64,000 nucleotides of DNA from Saccharothrix algeriensis (lineage in GTDB: Bacteria > Actinomycetota > Actinomycetes > Mycobacteriales > Pseudonocardiaceae). The notes under the pieces were generated by a model. That model worked only from the letters and a program-made list of their open reading frames with translations, made no database searches and was not told the DNA's origin. The stretch spans positions 5,738,001 to 5,802,000 of the forward strand of contig NZ_JAFBCL010000001.1 of the NCBI RefSeq assembly GCF_016907655.1. Reading direction: 5' to 3'. A program made the translations under genes and the position numbers. Of this stretch, positions 18,439 to 26,804 are shown in pieces. Each line of letters begins with the position of its first letter. Positions within the stretch are counted from its first letter, which is position 1.

Positions 18439-18990
18439 ATGACTGGAATTCGGGATCTCAAGTACCGCCAGTGGTTCAGGGGCGCGGACGGCGACGGCGA
18501 CGGTGTGATCACCCTCCAGGACGTCCGGTTGATGGGCGAGCGCTACATCGCGGCCCGTGCTGCCGCCCCGGAGTCCGAGACCGCCCGCCGGCTGACCGAG
18601 GGGCTGGACGCGTTCTGGGCCACCGTGATCGAGCCGATGGACCGGGACGGGGACGGGAAGGTCGACCTGCGGGAGATGACCGAGGGGTTCCGGCGAGCGC
18701 TGGCCGATCCCGCCCTGTACCCGCAGCAGGTCGGACCGGTGGCCGACTGCTACTTCGACCTGGTCGACCTCGACGGCGACGACAGGATCGACCGTGCGGA
18801 GTTCCGGGAGATCTTCGGTCTGGCGGGCAACGTGTCCTCCGAGGACTGCGCCGCCGTCTTCGACGCGTTGGACGTGGACGGCTCGGGCGGGCTGAATCGT
18901 GCCGAGTTCCACCGGGCGCTCGCGGAGTTCTTCTACGGCGAGGACCCGGAAGCTCCTGCCGCGCACCTGTTCGGCCGGATCGCCGGCTGA
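18439..18990 (+). CDS. Four-EF-hand calcium-binding protein
   Basis: A 183-residue protein starting MTGIRDLKYRQWFRGADGDG. It has four EF-hand loops in order: DGDGDGVITLQD, DRDGDGKVDLRE, DLDGDDRIDRAE and DVDGSGGLNRAE. Loops two to four end in the canonical Glu at position 12; loop one ends in Asp, which usually lowers affinity. There is no signal peptide, so it is a cytoplasmic sarcoplasmic-type (calexcitin/CabD-like) calcium buffer or sensor. The ATG at 18439 was preferred over the one at 18412 because the family opening begins there. It is monocistronic among degraded genes. Confidence 0.9.
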   Translation: MTGIRDLKYRQWFRGADGDGDGVITLQDVRLMGERYIAARAAAPESETARRLTEGLDAFWATVIEPMDRDGDGKVDLREMTEGFRRALADPALYPQQVGPVADCYFDLVDLDGDDRIDRAEFREIFGLAGNVSSEDCAAVFDALDVDGSGGLNRAEFHRALAEFFYGEDPEAPAAHLFGRIAG

Positions 18991-19109
18991 CCAGTCGTGC
19001 CGGGTCGTCCCGGTGCCGGGTTCCAGGGCGGGCGGGGCCGTTCGCACACCGGCGGAGGCCATCCGGCCGGGCGGGACGCCGGGTCTCGGGGTGATCGCGG
19101 TCCGCTCCG

Positions 19110-19245
19110 GGCGACGACCTGCGCTCCTGGCTGGACCTCACCGTGCCCGACGATCGGTTCGTCACCTCCACCCTCCTGCTGCGATCGCGGCACATCGGCT
19201 CAACGCCCTACGTCGCCACCAGTGACAACAACCTGCGAACCGGTT
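19110..19245 (+). pseudogene. C-terminal fragment of a PIN-like nuclease
   Basis: In one frame the translation reads DLRSWLDLTVPDDRFVTSTL followed by HIGSTPYVATSDNNLRTGSS. That resembles the end of PIN-domain proteins, where the last catalytic Asp sits in a V-A-T-x-D-x-N-L motif. There is no start codon or N-terminal half, and the frame shifts into the next gene. Identification is tentative; it could be an unrelated hypothetical fragment. Confidence 0.35.
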
Positions 19246-19264
19246 CTTCCCGGGTGATGCTGGA

Positions 19265-19540
19265 GTGGTGGAGGACCGTTACGTGGTGATCAACGGCAGG
19301 CGGTGGCGAGCCACCGATCCGGCGATCCCGGAGGAGAGGGCCGCGCGGTTGCGCAAAGCCCTCATGTCGGCACGGCGTGATGTCGGCGCGGCGTTGCGCG
19401 CCGGTGACGAGGTGGCGGAGGCCCAGGCCCGCCGCCGGGTCCACGCGGCGAAGGTGGCGCTGGGTGAGCGCGGGACGCCGTGGTGGGAGCAGACCGCCGA
19501 GGAACGCCGACAACGCTGGGAGTCGGCGACGGATCTGTGA
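19265..19540 (+). CDS. Conserved small protein (often labelled Tol-like), unknown function
   Basis: A 91-residue protein starting VEDRYVVINGRRWRATDPAI and ending WWEQTAEERRQRW. The pattern RYVVxxGRRWRATDP, then an Arg/Ala-rich helix, then AKVALGERGTPWWE occurs in a conserved actinobacterial family that databases often label biopolymer transporter Tol without evidence. It is hydrophilic, with no membrane segment. The start is the GTG at 19265 (GGTGATGCTGGAGTG context, GGAG three bases upstream). It looks intact although its neighbours are broken. Confidence 0.6.
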   Translation: MVEDRYVVINGRRWRATDPAIPEERAARLRKALMSARRDVGAALRAGDEVAEAQARRRVHAAKVALGERGTPWWEQTAEERRQRWESATDL

Positions 19541-19654
19541 CGTTGCGGTCTGCGCATCCGCCGTGAATTTGCTGAACTGCACCTCGGAGCAGTCGCCGGG
19601 GGCGTCGGCGTGGGAGTCTGTCGCCCGGTTGAAGTAGCCATTGGGGGAGTTGTC

Positions 19655-19861
19655 GTGGGTATGACGCTGTCGTTCACCAGGGTCACGCCGGAGGAGTTGG
19701 ACCGGGCGTTCGAGGACCCCGACCTGGCGGAGGGGTTCGTGGACGACGAGGGCCGGCCGTGCTGCTTCCTGGAGAAGTCGTGGGGCGGCATCGGGTTCCT
19801 GCTGCGCACGGCCGGTGTGGACGCGGACCTGTACGAGGACGGCGATCCGATCGCCAGCTGA
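19655..19861 (+). pseudogene. Truncated DUF1877 (YfbM-like) gene
   Basis: A GTG at 19655 with GGGGGAG seven bases upstream opens MGMTLSFTRVTPEELDRAFE, the usual N-terminus of DUF1877. The frame ends after 68 codons (DADLYEDGDPIAS), about 40 percent of the usual length of roughly 160 residues. The stop falls where the recombinase remnant on the opposite strand begins, so the gene was probably cut by insertion or deletion there. DUF1877 proteins are often immunity-like orphans; function is unknown. Confidence 0.6.
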
Positions 19862-19864
19862 AGC

Positions 19865-20830
19865 AAGTCTGTTGGTGGAGAGCATGTGCCCAATGGGCAT
19901 CTCGGGCCTCGGACACGTTCACTACGCACACGGGTGGTTGCGGCCGGGTTTCGGCGGTGACTGCCCGTGTTTCGTCGTTGTAGGTGAGTCTCGCACCGAG
20001 TTGGCGGTAGAGTTCCAGCTTGTCCCCGGCCTCGGCTTGGCGCAGCGCGCCGGCGAGTCCGCCGAGTTGGTCCACGACCTGGCGTATCCGATCGGTGTCG
20101 GGCTGTTCCTGTTTCGTCGATCTCCTTCAACGCTTGGCGGGTCCCGTCGTGCTCGGGTGGTGCGGGGGTGTCGCGCAGGGCGGTGAGCGTGGCGTTGATG
20201 CGGGTGGGGTGGTCGGCGTGGACCCACTGCGCGTGGTCGTTCTGGACGAGTCGGGTGCGGTGGCCGAGCGCGACGTCGTCGACGTCGAGCAGGGACTCGT
20301 GCTTGCGCTGCTTGTTCCACACCTCCTGGTCGGTGTAGCGGGGGTTGGTCAGGATGGTGCGCACCGCGCCCTTGGACCAGGCCACACCGCAGCGGTGCCG
20401 GTTGCGTGCCGGGTCGGCCGCGGACGGGCACAGGATCCCTTCCGTCGTCAGCGTTGGGCGATGGCGAACACCCCGAACCCGGTCAGGTACTCGCGGAAGA
20501 TCCGCTGCGTGGGCCTCGGAGTCCGGATCGATCGGCCCGCCCACCTCCGGCACCCACAACCCGACCCCGTAGTGCACGAACAGCGGGAAGGTGAGCCCGA
20601 ACTGGTTGCCGTAGAACGTCCGCTGCGGCTCTCCGACCAGCACGGCGTCGAACCCGCGATCCTCCGCAACAACCGCAGCAGGGCCTCGGCGGTCCCTGGA
20701 GTCAGCACCGGAGGCTCCTCGGGCACCACGACGCGAACAGGCTGCTCGGTCACGACACCCTCCTCGGACTGGCGCGCACTACTCCGAACAGCCCGTGCCG
20801 CGAGAAACCACGTCGTCGGCATTCGACTCG
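19865..20830 (-). pseudogene. Decayed large serine recombinase
   Basis: Pieces of one actinobacterial serine recombinase appear in order but in different frames. LVGEPQRTFYGNQFGLTFPL and VHYGVGLWVPEVGGPIDPDS come first, then an internal deletion, then QRIFREYLTGFGVFAIAQR. After that come DPARNRHRCGVAWSKGAVRT, ILTNPRYTDQEVWNKQRKHE and LLDVDDVALGHRTR, and finally the C-terminal LYRQLGARLTYNDETRAVT. At least two frameshifts and the loss of the segment after SEAH make it inactive. Intact relatives integrate mobile elements; no att repeats were recognised. Confidence 0.75.
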
Positions 20831-21062
20831 TGAACCTGGAACACGGCGTGAAAAAGTCGGAACTGAGTGGTGTCCTACGGTCATTGCGACAGCTGGTACG
20901 ATCTTGTTCGACAACCGATGGAGTTGTCGTGTGGCCCGTGGTCCGTTGGGGCTGGTCCGGCGAATAGCGGTGGAGGGTTGACGAGCATCTGCGTCATCGT
21001 TGATCACGGTAAGTCGTGACGGCGTTCCCGTTCCGGGCGAGTGGCGAAAAGCTGAGAAACCC

Positions 21063-21530
21063 GTGATTCACTTCTCTTTTGAGGTCCCAGGGGCCGGGTC
21101 GTTCTGGCGCGACACCTGGGACAAGGCGCGCCAACGGGTCGGCCCGGCAGCCATCAGCGAGACCGACCTCTGCTACAAGTACTTCGGGGTACGCGCAGAG
21201 CTGGTGGTCAATGGGGTTGAGGTCATATCCGGGCGGGGTCACCGGACCCTTGTGGACCTGGCCTTGTGCCTCCGTCATGCGGTGAACCGCCTTTCTTCGG
21301 GGGAAGATTCGGCGATCAGCTTCACGGAGAACGACGAAGTCATTCGACTTCGGTGCGAGGGGGATCGCGTCGTGATTACGTCGTCGAAGCGCGACTGGCG
21401 AGTCGCTGTCGATCGCGAAGAGCTCGTGGGTGCATTCGTTGAATTCCTGCGGGAGGCGCATTCTTGCCTGACCGGGTTCATTCCCGGGTTGGTGGACAAT
21501 CCGGTTATCCGGGAATTCTCTCCGGAATAG
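21063..21530 (+). CDS. Hypothetical protein, possibly immunity-like
   Basis: A 155-residue protein if read from the GTG at 21063 (MIHFSFEVPGAGSFWRDTWD); a TTG at 21000 would add 21 residues of non-conserved character. It has a mixed alpha/beta pattern, contains VDLALCLRHAVNRLSSGEDS and ends in a short helix. There is no signal or membrane segment. I do not recognise the family. Its lower GC and its place among SMI1, DUF1963 and DUF1877 genes suggest an orphan immunity protein, but this is inference only. Confidence 0.5.
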   Translation: MIHFSFEVPGAGSFWRDTWDKARQRVGPAAISETDLCYKYFGVRAELVVNGVEVISGRGHRTLVDLALCLRHAVNRLSSGEDSAISFTENDEVIRLRCEGDRVVITSSKRDWRVAVDREELVGAFVEFLREAHSCLTGFIPGLVDNPVIREFSPE

Positions 21531-21841
21531 GGGATGTCACCCCCTGTGAGGTGGCAGAACCCGAGGGCGCGGGCGGCCTCATCCGCCCGTGCGGCGCTGC
21601 TGCAGAGGCAGATCGTCGGTCCCCGCTCGGCGGCTGCGGCACAGGGACGGGGTCGGTCGGCCCCGAGGTCCGAGGTCCGAGGTCCGAGGTCCGAGGTCCG
21701 AGCGATGAAGGACCAGTGCTCCGGCGCGGTCACCTGCCGCCACAGCGCGATCTGCGACGTCGTGTCGCCTGCGGGCGCCGCCCTGACTGCCGCATCGAGG
21801 CGGTCCAGCCCGGCGACTGTCTCGGGATTGTCCCCGGTCAT
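21531..21841 (-). pseudogene. Possible SseB-like fragment with an internal 7-bp tandem repeat
   Basis: From the ATG at 21841 a frame reads TGDNPETVAGLDRLDAAVRA, then QIALWRQVTAPEHWSFIAR and, after a repeat, a hydrophobic stretch. It resembles the SseB-type proteins that begin LDRALxAAxxG and contain a WxF-I/L-R strand. The C-terminal half is missing, because the frame continues only antisense to the next gene. The tandem GAGGTCC repeat encodes a duplicated RTSDLGP and probably arose by slippage. Confidence 0.3.
21665..21699. repeat. Five tandem copies of a 7-bp unit
   Basis: GAGGTCC is repeated five times without a mismatch, followed by a partial GAG. The 7-bp unit shifts frame on each copy, so changes in copy number would act as a frame switch for the minus-strand frame at 21531-21841. 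Confidence 0.85.
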
Positions 21842-22057
21842 CCGGTCTCTCTCGTCTGCTCGGCTGTCCGCGGTGGCGGCCATGCGGTCGGACCTGTCGC
21901 CGTCGACCCTGTGCGACGGGCAAGGCTGCCGCCGACTCCGGCGACAGCCTTGCGCAGCACGGCGTAGTCGGTGCATGAGCCGCACCACCACCTCGACATC
22001 GTCACCGGCCGGCACCTCGGCCCCGGACCGCTTCGGATGCGGGTGTCCGCTCGCCGC

Positions 22058-22969
22058 CTACTTGAAGAACCTGGTGACCGAGCGCATCCTGTCGAACTGC
22101 TTGGCGGCGAGGTCTTCCAGGTCGATCAGGAAGCACCCGTAGTGGTTCTCGCTTCCGGTGGAGAACTGGGCGAGCGGCACCCACTCGCGGCTCAGCAGGT
22201 ACTCCTCCACCTCACCGGAGTGCAACCGCTCCGCTCCCGGCAAGGCCGCTCGGGTCTCCGGTCGGCTGGTGAAGCCGGCCCCCGCCAGCTCGGCCAGCGG
22301 AGAATCGCCGTAACCGGCGTGCTCGCAGTACCCGCCGAGGTTGAACGTGCAGCACCGCCCCTCCGGCCAGAGCTCGTCGACCAGCTCGCACAGCTCGTCA
22401 ACGTGCTCCAGCTCGTTGAACAACCGCTCCAGCACCTCCGAGTCGTCGAACTCGAACTCGTCGCGCTCCTCGATCCAGGGCGGCAGAACCGGCGCGACCG
22501 ACGCCGAGAGCTCGAACTCGGGAGCGAGGAACGGGATGTCCTGGTGGAAGAACCCCTCCTCGTCGTGGCCGGGCGGCGGTGACGCGACCTCCGTCTCCGT
22601 GCCCGCCGGGACGTACACGACTCGCGCGTGCTCCGGGCCGTCCGCACCGAGCGGCGCCGGCCAGTCCTCCTCGTGGTTCAGGAAGAAGAGCAGCGAGCCG
22701 TCTTCGGGCAGGGGCAGCCCCTCGGCCCGCGGCAGGGCCGCGCAGTCGACGGAGGCGATGAACGGCAGCGGCCGTCCGCTCCGGCTGCTCGGCCACTCCG
22801 CGCCCACCGGTAACCGGGGAAGGCCGCCGCTCTGCCCGACGACCTCCTCGCCGGGCTCGGTGGAGCCCAGCAGGATCTCGAACCTGAGCTGATCGATGAA
22901 CTTCTCGACCTCGTCGGCGGGGATGTCGCGATCGACCGCCGCGCGGCGGAATCGCTCGTAACTGTCCAT
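22058..22969 (-). CDS. DUF1963 (YwqG-like) protein
   Basis: A 303-residue protein starting MDSYERFRRAAVDRDIPADE. DUF1963 features are present: GGLPRLPVGAEWP near residue 50, LPFIASVDCAALP, a LLFFLNHEED strand, and a C-terminal SPLAELAGAGF ... WVPLAQFSTGSENHYGCFLI. Members are cytoplasmic, of uncertain role, and several occur as immunity proteins next to polymorphic toxins. The ATG at 22969 fits the family start. A homologous C-terminal fragment lies 19 kb away at about 41.1 kb. Confidence 0.85.
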   Translation of the reverse strand: MDSYERFRRAAVDRDIPADEVEKFIDQLRFEILLGSTEPGEEVVGQSGGLPRLPVGAEWPSSRSGRPLPFIASVDCAALPRAEGLPLPEDGSLLFFLNHEEDWPAPLGADGPEHARVVYVPAGTETEVASPPPGHDEEGFFHQDIPFLAPEFELSASVAPVLPPWIEERDEFEFDDSEVLERLFNELEHVDELCELVDELWPEGRCCTFNLGGYCEHAGYGDSPLAELAGAGFTSRPETRAALPGAERLHSGEVEEYLLSREWVPLAQFSTGSENHYGCFLIDLEDLAAKQFDRMRSVTRFFK

Positions 22970-23225
22970 AGAGGAATTGTTGCAGACGGCTGTGGGCGCC
23001 ATTCGGAGTGTGTCCATACGAGATCGGTCTTCTGCGCGTTCGTCTCGACAGGTTGCCCGATCGGGCAGGTTCCTCTTCGTGGTGCCCGAGGACGGCATCG
23101 CGGCGAGCACGGCTCCGTGGAGGCCGAAGGGCCTACCCCGCCTGGCCCATGGCCCACCCTCGACTGATGGACGGGTCGCCCGCGGGTGGGCGGGAACGTG
23201 CCTCCCCGCCCACCCGCGTCGGGTG

Positions 23226-23648
23226 TCACGCGTCGTACCCGCTGACGACGTCGACGACCCAGACGACGCCGAAACGGTCGCGCAGCATCCCGTAGGCGGG
23301 CGCCCAACCCGCCGGGCCGATCGGGATCACGACGGTCGCCCCGGCGGAAAGGCCCTCCCAGTAGCCGGTGACCTCGGCGGCGGTCTCGCCGCGCACGGAG
23401 ACGAAGAACCCGTTCTCGCCCTGGTCGTAACCCATTCCCGAGGGGACGTCGTAGGCCATCACGTGGAAGCCGTTCTCGGCGAGCACCTGGCCCCACATCA
23501 CCTGGTCGGCCTCGGACTCCTGCTGGACGTTGCCGGCGTCCTGGTAGGTGACAACGGCGAGGTGGCCGCCGAACACGGACTGGTAGAACTCCAGCGCCGC
23601 ACGCGCGTCGCCGCGGAAGTTCAGGTGGGTGGTGGTCGTGAGGGACAA
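23226..23648 (-). CDS. VOC-fold (PhnB-like) protein
   Basis: A 140-residue glyoxalase/bleomycin-resistance fold protein of the PhnB subgroup: THLNFRGDARAALEFYQSVF, then VMAYDVPSG and the C-terminal GWAPAYGMLRDRFGVVWVVD. The subgroup is widely annotated as 3-demethylubiquinone methyltransferase-like, but the real substrate is unknown. The start is a TTG at 23648, favoured by AGGAG six bases upstream; there is no ATG in a plausible place. It ends 257 bp from DUF1963 and is not obviously in an operon. Confidence 0.8.
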   Translation of the reverse strand: MSLTTTTHLNFRGDARAALEFYQSVFGGHLAVVTYQDAGNVQQESEADQVMWGQVLAENGFHVMAYDVPSGMGYDQGENGFFVSVRGETAAEVTGYWEGLSAGATVVIPIGPAGWAPAYGMLRDRFGVVWVVDVVSGYDA

Positions 23649-24031
23649 GGTCGCTCCTAAGGTGAACTCGTTGCCTGATGCACGGCAAAGGTCGCAGGGG
23701 AAGCGGCCGGCCTGTGTCCTCTGCTGCGCGCGGGCCGAAAAAGCTCGGGTGGCGCCGAGCACACCCGCCGGCAGCCCGCCTGCTACCGGCTCCGAACGCG
23801 GTGGGGGCGCCGGGCACCTCGGTCAGCAGGCCGGGGCCGCCGAGCGAGTGAACGGCGCCCGGCAGGTGGGGGAACAGGTGCAGGCGGTCCACGAAGTCCT
23901 GCCCGTCCAGGAGCCGGCGGACCATGGCGGTGGGCAAGGATCGGAGCGGGCGGTTGACATCGCTTACCTGGACGACCTCGGACGGGAAGTGAACCGCCTC
24001 GACCGTCCGCAGGTCCCGGTCCGGCAAGATC

Positions 24032-24229
24032 GTGGACGAGGCGTTGTACGTGATCATGCGGCGGTCGAGGCTCGAACCGCTCGCCGTGGAGGAGTACCGG
24101 AAGCCTCTGGAGCTGCCCGGGGTGAGGCCCCCGTACGGGCGGTACCTCTGCTTCTTCCAGAGCTACCGGATCGAGGGCACCGACGAGTTCGCCTCGTCGG
24201 TGAACGTGGAGCACTACCCGGCGCGGTAA
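24032..24229 (+). CDS. Small hypothetical ORF
   Basis: A 65-codon frame from a GTG, reading VDEALYVIMRRSRLEPLAVE and containing YGRYLCFFQSYRIEG and ASSVNVEHYPAR. The composition is protein-like and unlike the Arg-rich shadow frames. It may be a complete small protein or the tail of a lost gene, because the frame continues upstream (RSGKIV). It was not assigned to a family. Nothing else supportable lies in 23649-24338, although the minus strand has an unassigned coding-like stretch near 23850-24057. Confidence 0.35.
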   Translation: MDEALYVIMRRSRLEPLAVEEYRKPLELPGVRPPYGRYLCFFQSYRIEGTDEFASSVNVEHYPAR

Positions 24230-24338
24230 GACCCGTCCGGGGCGCCACATCAGCCGTGCGCCGGCCCGGATCCGAGCGCGTCGGCGGACCACCCAAGTCC
24301 ACCCAGTCGGTCCACTGGCCGTTCGGAGTTGGTGCAGG

Positions 24339-25007
24339 ATGGCCGGCGTGGTCGCACCAGTAGTGGACTCGTGGCGTGGAATCACGTCCTGGCTCGAAGT
24401 CCACGCCCCTGTGACATTCGCTGCCCTTGCACCGCCCGCTCGCATGGACGAGATACAGGCTGTGCGCGACGACGTCGGGCAGGACCTCCCGGACGACCTG
24501 GTCGCGTGGTGGCGGCTGTGCGGCGGCACCGAATCCGGCGGTGGGACAGGCCAACTGCTACCGCCGTTCTACGAGCCGTGCCCTCTGCGTGCTGTCCGTG
24601 CGATAAGGGGGTTCGCGGTCGGTTCCGGTTCAGCCGCCGCCATCCGCAACGCCGGCGCCGGTGAGGCGGGCAGCCTCACCGGGGCGTTCCTCGCCTCGTT
24701 CGTCCCGATCGCTGCCGACGGCGGCGGCGACTACCTCTTCGTCGACCTCCGCACCGGACCCTCACAGGGCTGCATCCAGCACTGGAGCGGCGACGACGGC
24801 GCTGCCGGTGTGGTGTGGTGGTCGGGTGTCGCCGAGATGCTCGCCGATGTGTCCGAAGCCCTGCGGTACGGATCCGAAGCACGTCGCGGCTACGCCGACG
24901 CAGCTACCCGACGGCACTTCCGGGTGTCCACGGACCGGGCATCGGTCAGCGACGGCCGGCTGATCTGGGAATCCACGCCGATCAGCCCTCCGCTGTCCGG
25001 CCGATGA
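24339..25007 (+). CDS. SMI1/KNR4 (SUKH) family protein
   Basis: A 222-residue cytoplasmic protein with the SUKH fold: the N-terminal DEIQAVRDDVGQDLPDDLVA followed by WWRLCGG, then LPPFYEPCPLRAV, and FVPIAADGGGDYLFVDLRTG, the strand-turn-strand that is most conserved. SUKH proteins act mainly as immunity proteins against contact-dependent or polymorphic toxins. No toxin gene is adjacent, so it is an orphan. It is flanked by IS and HAD fragments to the right. Confidence 0.85.
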   Translation: MAGVVAPVVDSWRGITSWLEVHAPVTFAALAPPARMDEIQAVRDDVGQDLPDDLVAWWRLCGGTESGGGTGQLLPPFYEPCPLRAVRAIRGFAVGSGSAAAIRNAGAGEAGSLTGAFLASFVPIAADGGGDYLFVDLRTGPSQGCIQHWSGDDGAAGVVWWSGVAEMLADVSEALRYGSEARRGYADAATRRHFRVSTDRASVSDGRLIWESTPISPPLSGR

Positions 25008-25173
25008 CCCGGCATCGCGATCAACCGCGGGCCGCGGCCGACACACGTCGTGCGGGCGCGTTGTGGGCCGCGATCGTGGCTGCGTCAACGCTTATCGCCA
25101 CCACAGAGGATCCTGCTCCTCACGGCAGCCTGCTGTACGCGATCCAGGTCGACGACCGCACCTGTGTCATCGG

Positions 25174-25254
25174 CTATCTGAACCGAGTGCCTCTCGGGAT
25201 GAGCGGCCCGTCGACGTCGAGGAAGAGCAGCGGACGCTGCCCAGGTCCGGTCAC
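25174..25254 (-). pseudogene. N-terminal HAD hydrolase fragment
   Basis: A 26-codon piece starting at a GTG: TGPGQRPLLFLDVDGPLIPR. DVDG is HAD motif I, with the catalytic Asp. Everything after motif I is missing. Directly upstream lies the transposase fragment, so the gene was probably cut by an IS-related event. Confidence 0.55.
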
Positions 25255-25270
25255 GGCAACACCGTAGCGG

Positions 25271-25410
25271 CTCGTTCCGTCCCGCGGCCCGGAACCGGCG
25301 GCGGCGACCACTGCCTGCTGTGGCAGTGGTTGTAGTGGTCTGGTGTCGGCGATGCCTGGGTGGGGCCGGTGGGTGTTGTAGAAGTGCTCGTACTCGCGCA
25401 GGGAGCGGAG
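25271..25410 (-). pseudogene. C-terminal fragment of an IS3/IS481-type transposase
   Basis: The minus strand reads REYEHFYNTHRPHPGIADTR then PLQPLPQQ, the end of DDE integrase-type transposases (YN-x-x-RPH-x-G motif). No start, DDE triad or inverted repeats can be seen. The piece is fused to the HAD fragment on its downstream side. It is one of two transposase scraps in the window (see 48.1 kb). Confidence 0.65.
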
Positions 25411-25428
25411 CAGGCACGGGGTCCCGGG

Positions 25429-26628
25429 TCACCAGGTGACGGGGAGGCGGTCCAGGCCGCGCGCCATCCGCCCGTGCCGCCAGGACAGCTCCTGCTCACC
25501 GACTGCCAGGCGCAGTCCCGGGAAGCGGCGCAGCAGGGACCCGATGGCCACGCGCAGCTCGGCCTTGGCGAGCTGCGCGGCGACGCAGTAGTGCGGGCCG
25601 AACCCGAACGCCAGGTGCGGGTTCGGCCTGCGGGTGACGTCCAGTTCGTCGGGGCGCTCGAAGACGCGCCCGTCGCGGTTGGCGGCGTCGAGGTGCACCA
25701 TCACCGCGTCACCGGCGCGGATGAGCACGCCGCCCAGTTCGACGTCCTCCAGCGCGATGCGGGTGAACCCCGCCGAGGTCACCAGGGGGTTGAAGCGCAG
25801 CAGCTCGTCCACCGCCCGGTCGATCAGCGCCGGGTCGGCGCGCAGCGCGGCGAGCTGGTCGGGGTGGGTGAGCAGGGTGTGGATGCCGTTGCCCAGTTCG
25901 CTGGTCGTCGTCTCCAGGCCCGCGTAAAGCAGGGTCACGCCCAGCACGACCAACTCGTCCTCGCTGAGCCGGTCCTCCTTGTCCCGCGCTTCGACCAGGG
26001 CGCCGAGCAGGTCGTCGCCCGGTTCGCGGCGGCGGGCGGCGACCAGGCCCGCCACGTAGCCCTTCAGCTCGGCGAACGCGTCGTGGATCTCCTCGCTGGA
26101 GAACGCGGTGGTGGCCAGGGCGACGTCGATCCAGCCGGCGAACCGGTCGCGGTCGGCGACCGGCACGCCCAGCATCTGGCAGATGACGGCGACGGGCACC
26201 GGCACCGCGAAGCCGGCGATCAGGTCCGCGGGCGGTCCCTGCTCCTCGATGCGGTCGAGCAACGCGTCGGTGACGCGCTGGGCGTGCTCGGCCAGGTGCT
26301 CGACCCGCCGGGGGCTGAACGCGGCGGCGACCAGGCGGCGCAGCCGGGTGTGCTCGGGCGGGTCCACCGTGTGCAGCGTCGCATCGGTGTGCCTGCGGGG
26401 CGAGGCGCGGGGCACGTCGCGGTCCAGCAGCGCGGCCCGGCTGAACCGGGGGTCGCCGAGCACCGCGCGCACGTCCTCGTGCCGCACCGCCAGCCACGCG
26501 TCGCCGCCGTGGGGCAGGGAGATGCGGCTGAGCGGTTCGTGCTCCCGAAGGTGGGCGTACTCCGGTTCCAGCACCAGTGCGGTCGGCTCGCGGAACGGGT
26601 AGGCGCGGGCTGCCTGCGCGGGTCGCAT
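25429..26628 (-). CDS. Cytochrome P450
   Basis: A 399-residue soluble bacterial P450. The I-helix is LLYAGLETTTSELG near residue 232 (Leu-Glu where many have His-Glu), the K-helix ExxR is ELLR, and the heme loop is FGFGPHYCVAAQL with the Cys ligand near 348; the Gly after Cys-x is Ala here. The substrate is unknown. The ATG at 26628 has GGGGA six bases upstream; a TTG at 26640 is an alternative. It is divergent from the methyltransferase at 26805, and the two may share a promoter in 26629-26804, placing it at the edge of the biosynthetic locus. Confidence 0.92.
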   Translation of the reverse strand: MRPAQAARAYPFREPTALVLEPEYAHLREHEPLSRISLPHGGDAWLAVRHEDVRAVLGDPRFSRAALLDRDVPRASPRRHTDATLHTVDPPEHTRLRRLVAAAFSPRRVEHLAEHAQRVTDALLDRIEEQGPPADLIAGFAVPVPVAVICQMLGVPVADRDRFAGWIDVALATTAFSSEEIHDAFAELKGYVAGLVAARRREPGDDLLGALVEARDKEDRLSEDELVVLGVTLLYAGLETTTSELGNGIHTLLTHPDQLAALRADPALIDRAVDELLRFNPLVTSAGFTRIALEDVELGGVLIRAGDAVMVHLDAANRDGRVFERPDELDVTRRPNPHLAFGFGPHYCVAAQLAKAELRVAIGSLLRRFPGLRLAVGEQELSWRHGRMARGLDRLPVTW

Positions 26629-26804
26629 CGGTGTCCCCAATCCCGTGAGGTCCGGTCGTCACCACCAGTGGTCGTGCCGACGTGCCGGGGAGTTCCCCGA
26701 CCCCGGCGGCGGTCCGCGTGCCGCGGGAACCGATCGGCGCCGGCCGACGACCAGTGGGGCGGGACGGGTGCTGATCCGCACGGGGACGACAGGGCTGGAG
26801 CGGC

